Origin: Sulfurospirillum sp.
GTDB taxonomy: Bacteria; Campylobacterota; Campylobacteria; Campylobacterales; Sulfurospirillaceae
DNA length: 64,000 bases
Direction of reading: 5' to 3'
Assembly (NCBI GenBank): GCA_016744795.1
Contig: JADGDR010000006.1
Span: forward strand, 1-64,000
Under the pieces are notes generated by a model. That model saw only the letters and a list, made by a program, of their open reading frames with translations, searched no databases and was not told the DNA's origin. Made by a program: the position numbers and the translations under genes. Positions 62,229 to 64,000 of this stretch are shown piece after piece (the stretch's first letter is position 1; the number at the start of each line of letters is the position of its first letter).

Positions 62229-62304
62229 GCTGGTGTAGCTCAGTTGGTAGAGCAGCTGCCTTGTAAGCAGCAGGTCGGTGGTTCAAGTCCTCTCACCAGC
62301 TCCA
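62229..62304 (+). tRNA. tRNA-Thr (TGT)
   Basis: 76 bases with encoded CCA. Acceptor GCTGGTG pairs with CACCAGC, anticodon TGT at 62262-62264, T-arm GGTTCAAGTCC. First of four tRNAs before tuf. Confidence 0.96.
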
Positions 62305-62363
62305 TTTTGTTGTGTGTCAAATAACAGTGTTTGACCAGGAATAAATCAAGTTTAATGTTAAAA

Positions 62364-62449
<86 letters not shown>

Positions 62450-62462
62450 TTACATTAATTAT

Positions 62463-62538
<76 letters not shown>

Positions 62539-62675
62539 TTGATTTTATTTGGCTGGGAGCTGTTGAATTTTTTCTGCTTATCTTTTACTACAGAATCAGT
62601 TCAGTAGACTCTTCTCAAAACCTATAAATCACCTGTTATTATTGTTGTTGCTATAAGTGCATTTTAAAAAAAATC

Positions 62676-62750
<75 letters not shown>

Positions 62751-62899
62751 TAAAATTAAAAAATTAGATTAAGCTAGATTTTTAGAGACTATTTGTTCTC
62801 GATAAAGTCGTAGCTTTAGTGATTGAGCAAAAACTGGACTTGTTCAGATTTTGTGAGAAATAAAATAAAAATAAAATAAAACTTCATACGGAGGAAGAA

Positions 62900-64000
62900 A
62901 TGGCTAAGGAAAAATTCGAAAGAACGAAACCACACGTTAATATAGGTACTATTGGTCACGTTGATCATGGTAAAACAACTCTAACAGCAGCAATATCTGC
63001 AGTACTTTCACAAAAAGGTCTTGCTGAATTTAAAGATTTTGATGGTATTGATAATGCTCCTGAAGAGAGAGAGCGTGGTATTACTATTGCAACTTCTCAT
63101 ATCGAGTATGAAACTGAAAAACGTCACTATGCACACGTAGATTGTCCTGGTCACGCGGATTATGTTAAGAACATGATTACTGGTGCTGCTCAGATGGATG
63201 GTGCTATTCTAGTTGTTTCTGCAGCTGATGGTCCTATGCCTCAAACTCGTGAGCATATTCTTCTATCTCGCCAAGTTGGTGTTCCATATATTGTTGTTTT
63301 CATGAACAAAGCAGATATGGTTGATGATGAAGAATTGTTAGAGTTAGTAGAGATGGAAATTAGAGAATTACTTTCTGAATATGAATTCCCAGGAGATGAT
63401 ATTCCTATCGTAGCTGGATCTGCTCTTAAAGCTCTTGAAGAAGCAAAAGCAAGTACAGATGGCGAGTGGAGTGCTAAGATAATGGAACTTATGGCAGAAG
63501 TTGATTCTTATATTCCAGAACCAGTTAGAGAAACTGATAAAGATTTTTTAATGCCAGTTGAAGATGTTTTCTCAATTTCAGGTCGTGGTACAGTTGTAAC
63601 AGGAAGAATTGATAGAGGTGTTATCAAAGTTGGAGAGACTATTGAAATCGTAGGTATAAAAGATACTCAAACAACTACAGTTACTGGTGTTGAAATGTTC
63701 CGTAAAGAGATGGATCAAGGTGAAGCTGGAGATAACTGCGGTATTTTATTACGTGGTACTAAGAAAGAAGATGTTGAAAGAGGTATGGTTCTTTGTAAGC
63801 CAGGTTCAATCACTCCTCATACTGTATTCACAGCAGAGATTTATGTTCTTAGCAAAGATGAGGGTGGTAGACATACTCCATTCTTTAATAACTATAGACC
63901 ACAATTCTACTTTAGTACAACTGACGTAACAGGTTCAATCACTTTACCAGAAGGTACTGAAATGGTTATGCCTGGTGATAACGTTAAGATTAACGTAGAG
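62900..64000 (+). CDS. tuf: Elongation factor Tu (partial, C-terminus beyond the window)
   Basis: The first 367 residues of about 399; the frame is open to the right edge. It delivers aminoacyl-tRNA to the ribosome. G1 is GHVDHGKTT (19-27), then [17 protein letters not shown]. Domain 2 ([14 protein letters not shown]) and the start of domain 3 follow. ATG 62900 has GGAGGAAG upstream. The order Thr-Tyr-Gly-Thr-tuf equals the thrU-tyrU-glyT-thrT-tufB operon of E. coli, so this arrangement is ancient. Confidence 0.97.
   Translation, partial: MAKEKFERTKPHVNIGTIGHVDHGKTTLTAAISAVLSQKGLAEFKDFDGIDNAPEERERGITIATSHIEYETEKRHYAHVDCPGHADYVKNMITGAAQMDGAILVVSAADGPMPQTREHILLSRQVGVPYIVVFMNKADMVDDEELLELVEMEIRELLSEYEFPGDDIPIVAGSALKALEEAKASTDGEWSAKIMELMAEVDSYIPEPVRETDKDFLMPVEDVFSISGRGTVVTGRIDRGVIKVGETIEIVGIKDTQTTTVTGVEMFRKEMDQGEAGDNCGILLRGTKKEDVERGMVLCKPGSITPHTVFTAEIYVLSKDEGGRHTPFFNNYRPQFYFSTTDVTGSITLPEGTEMVMPGDNVKINVE

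Overview
The window comes from an AT-rich bacterial chromosome of the Campylobacterota, most likely a free-living Sulfurimonas-like organism. The strongest pointer is gene order, recalled from Campylobacter jejuni and not checked here. The block sppA / deaminase / aroQ / folK / flhF / flhG / membrane protein / fliA / fliM / fliY and the block gyrA-flgP-flgQ-flgR-asd both match C. jejuni, as does the pair hemE-radical SAM. The promoters also fit: T-rich runs ending in G just before TATAAT. No phage, plasmid or CRISPR locus is visible.

Layout. 1-400: end of an unidentified gene and a decayed small gene. 408-3770: sppA, an aminofutalosine-deaminase-like hydrolase, a small anchored protein and an M23 peptidase. 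3830-12756: one long operon mixing housekeeping (aroQ, M24 peptidase, folK, LOG, mnmA) with the flagellar regulators and switch (flhF, flhG, fliA, fliM, fliY). 12776-17696: EF-hand protein, Nudix hydrolase, iron ABC transporter and a small DUF2892-like protein. 17689-26075: a divergent module. Leftward lie a GntR regulator, an ATP-grasp ligase, a KamA-family aminomutase and a gamma-glutamylcyclotransferase-like protein. Rightward lie a TAXI-TRAP transporter and a membrane coiled-coil protein. 26217-32838: prs, lepA, comF-like gene, bactofilin, a frameshifted cstA, and bioA. 32935-34376: a 43-residue basic protein, a structured intergenic region and a RAYT transposase between inverted repeats. 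34432-42333: gyrA, flgPQR, asd, hemE, a radical SAM gene and tRNA-Asn. 42455-51687: a methyltransferase, a Cys-knuckle protein, an HD-GYP sensor, a methylthioribose salvage cluster, and a GGDEF/EAL protein next to a LapG-type protease. 51924-61346: a probable proline locus with an RHH regulator, a gene of unknown function, a Liv-type ABC transporter, putA and a second coiled-coil protein. 61378-64000: yaaA, then tRNA-Thr, -Tyr, -Gly, -Thr and tuf.

Three things stand out. (1) The palindrome TTACATGTAA occurs about 19 times exactly and about 45 times with close variants. Most copies lie inside genes, where they encode Leu-His-Val or Thr-Cys-Lys/Asn, so it behaves like a highly iterated palindrome. 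(2) Identical tandem sites AGTANTAC-N4-AGTANTAC lie upstream of a free-standing RHH regulator and of a putA that lacks the usual RHH domain, which suggests a detached PutA repressor circuit. (3) The KamA / ATP-grasp / cyclotransferase / GntR / TAXI-TRAP module has a twin palindromic operator in its divergent promoter region. Its KamA lacks both lysine-specific Asp residues, so it may act on an acidic or other amino acid and belong to an undescribed beta-amino-acid pathway.
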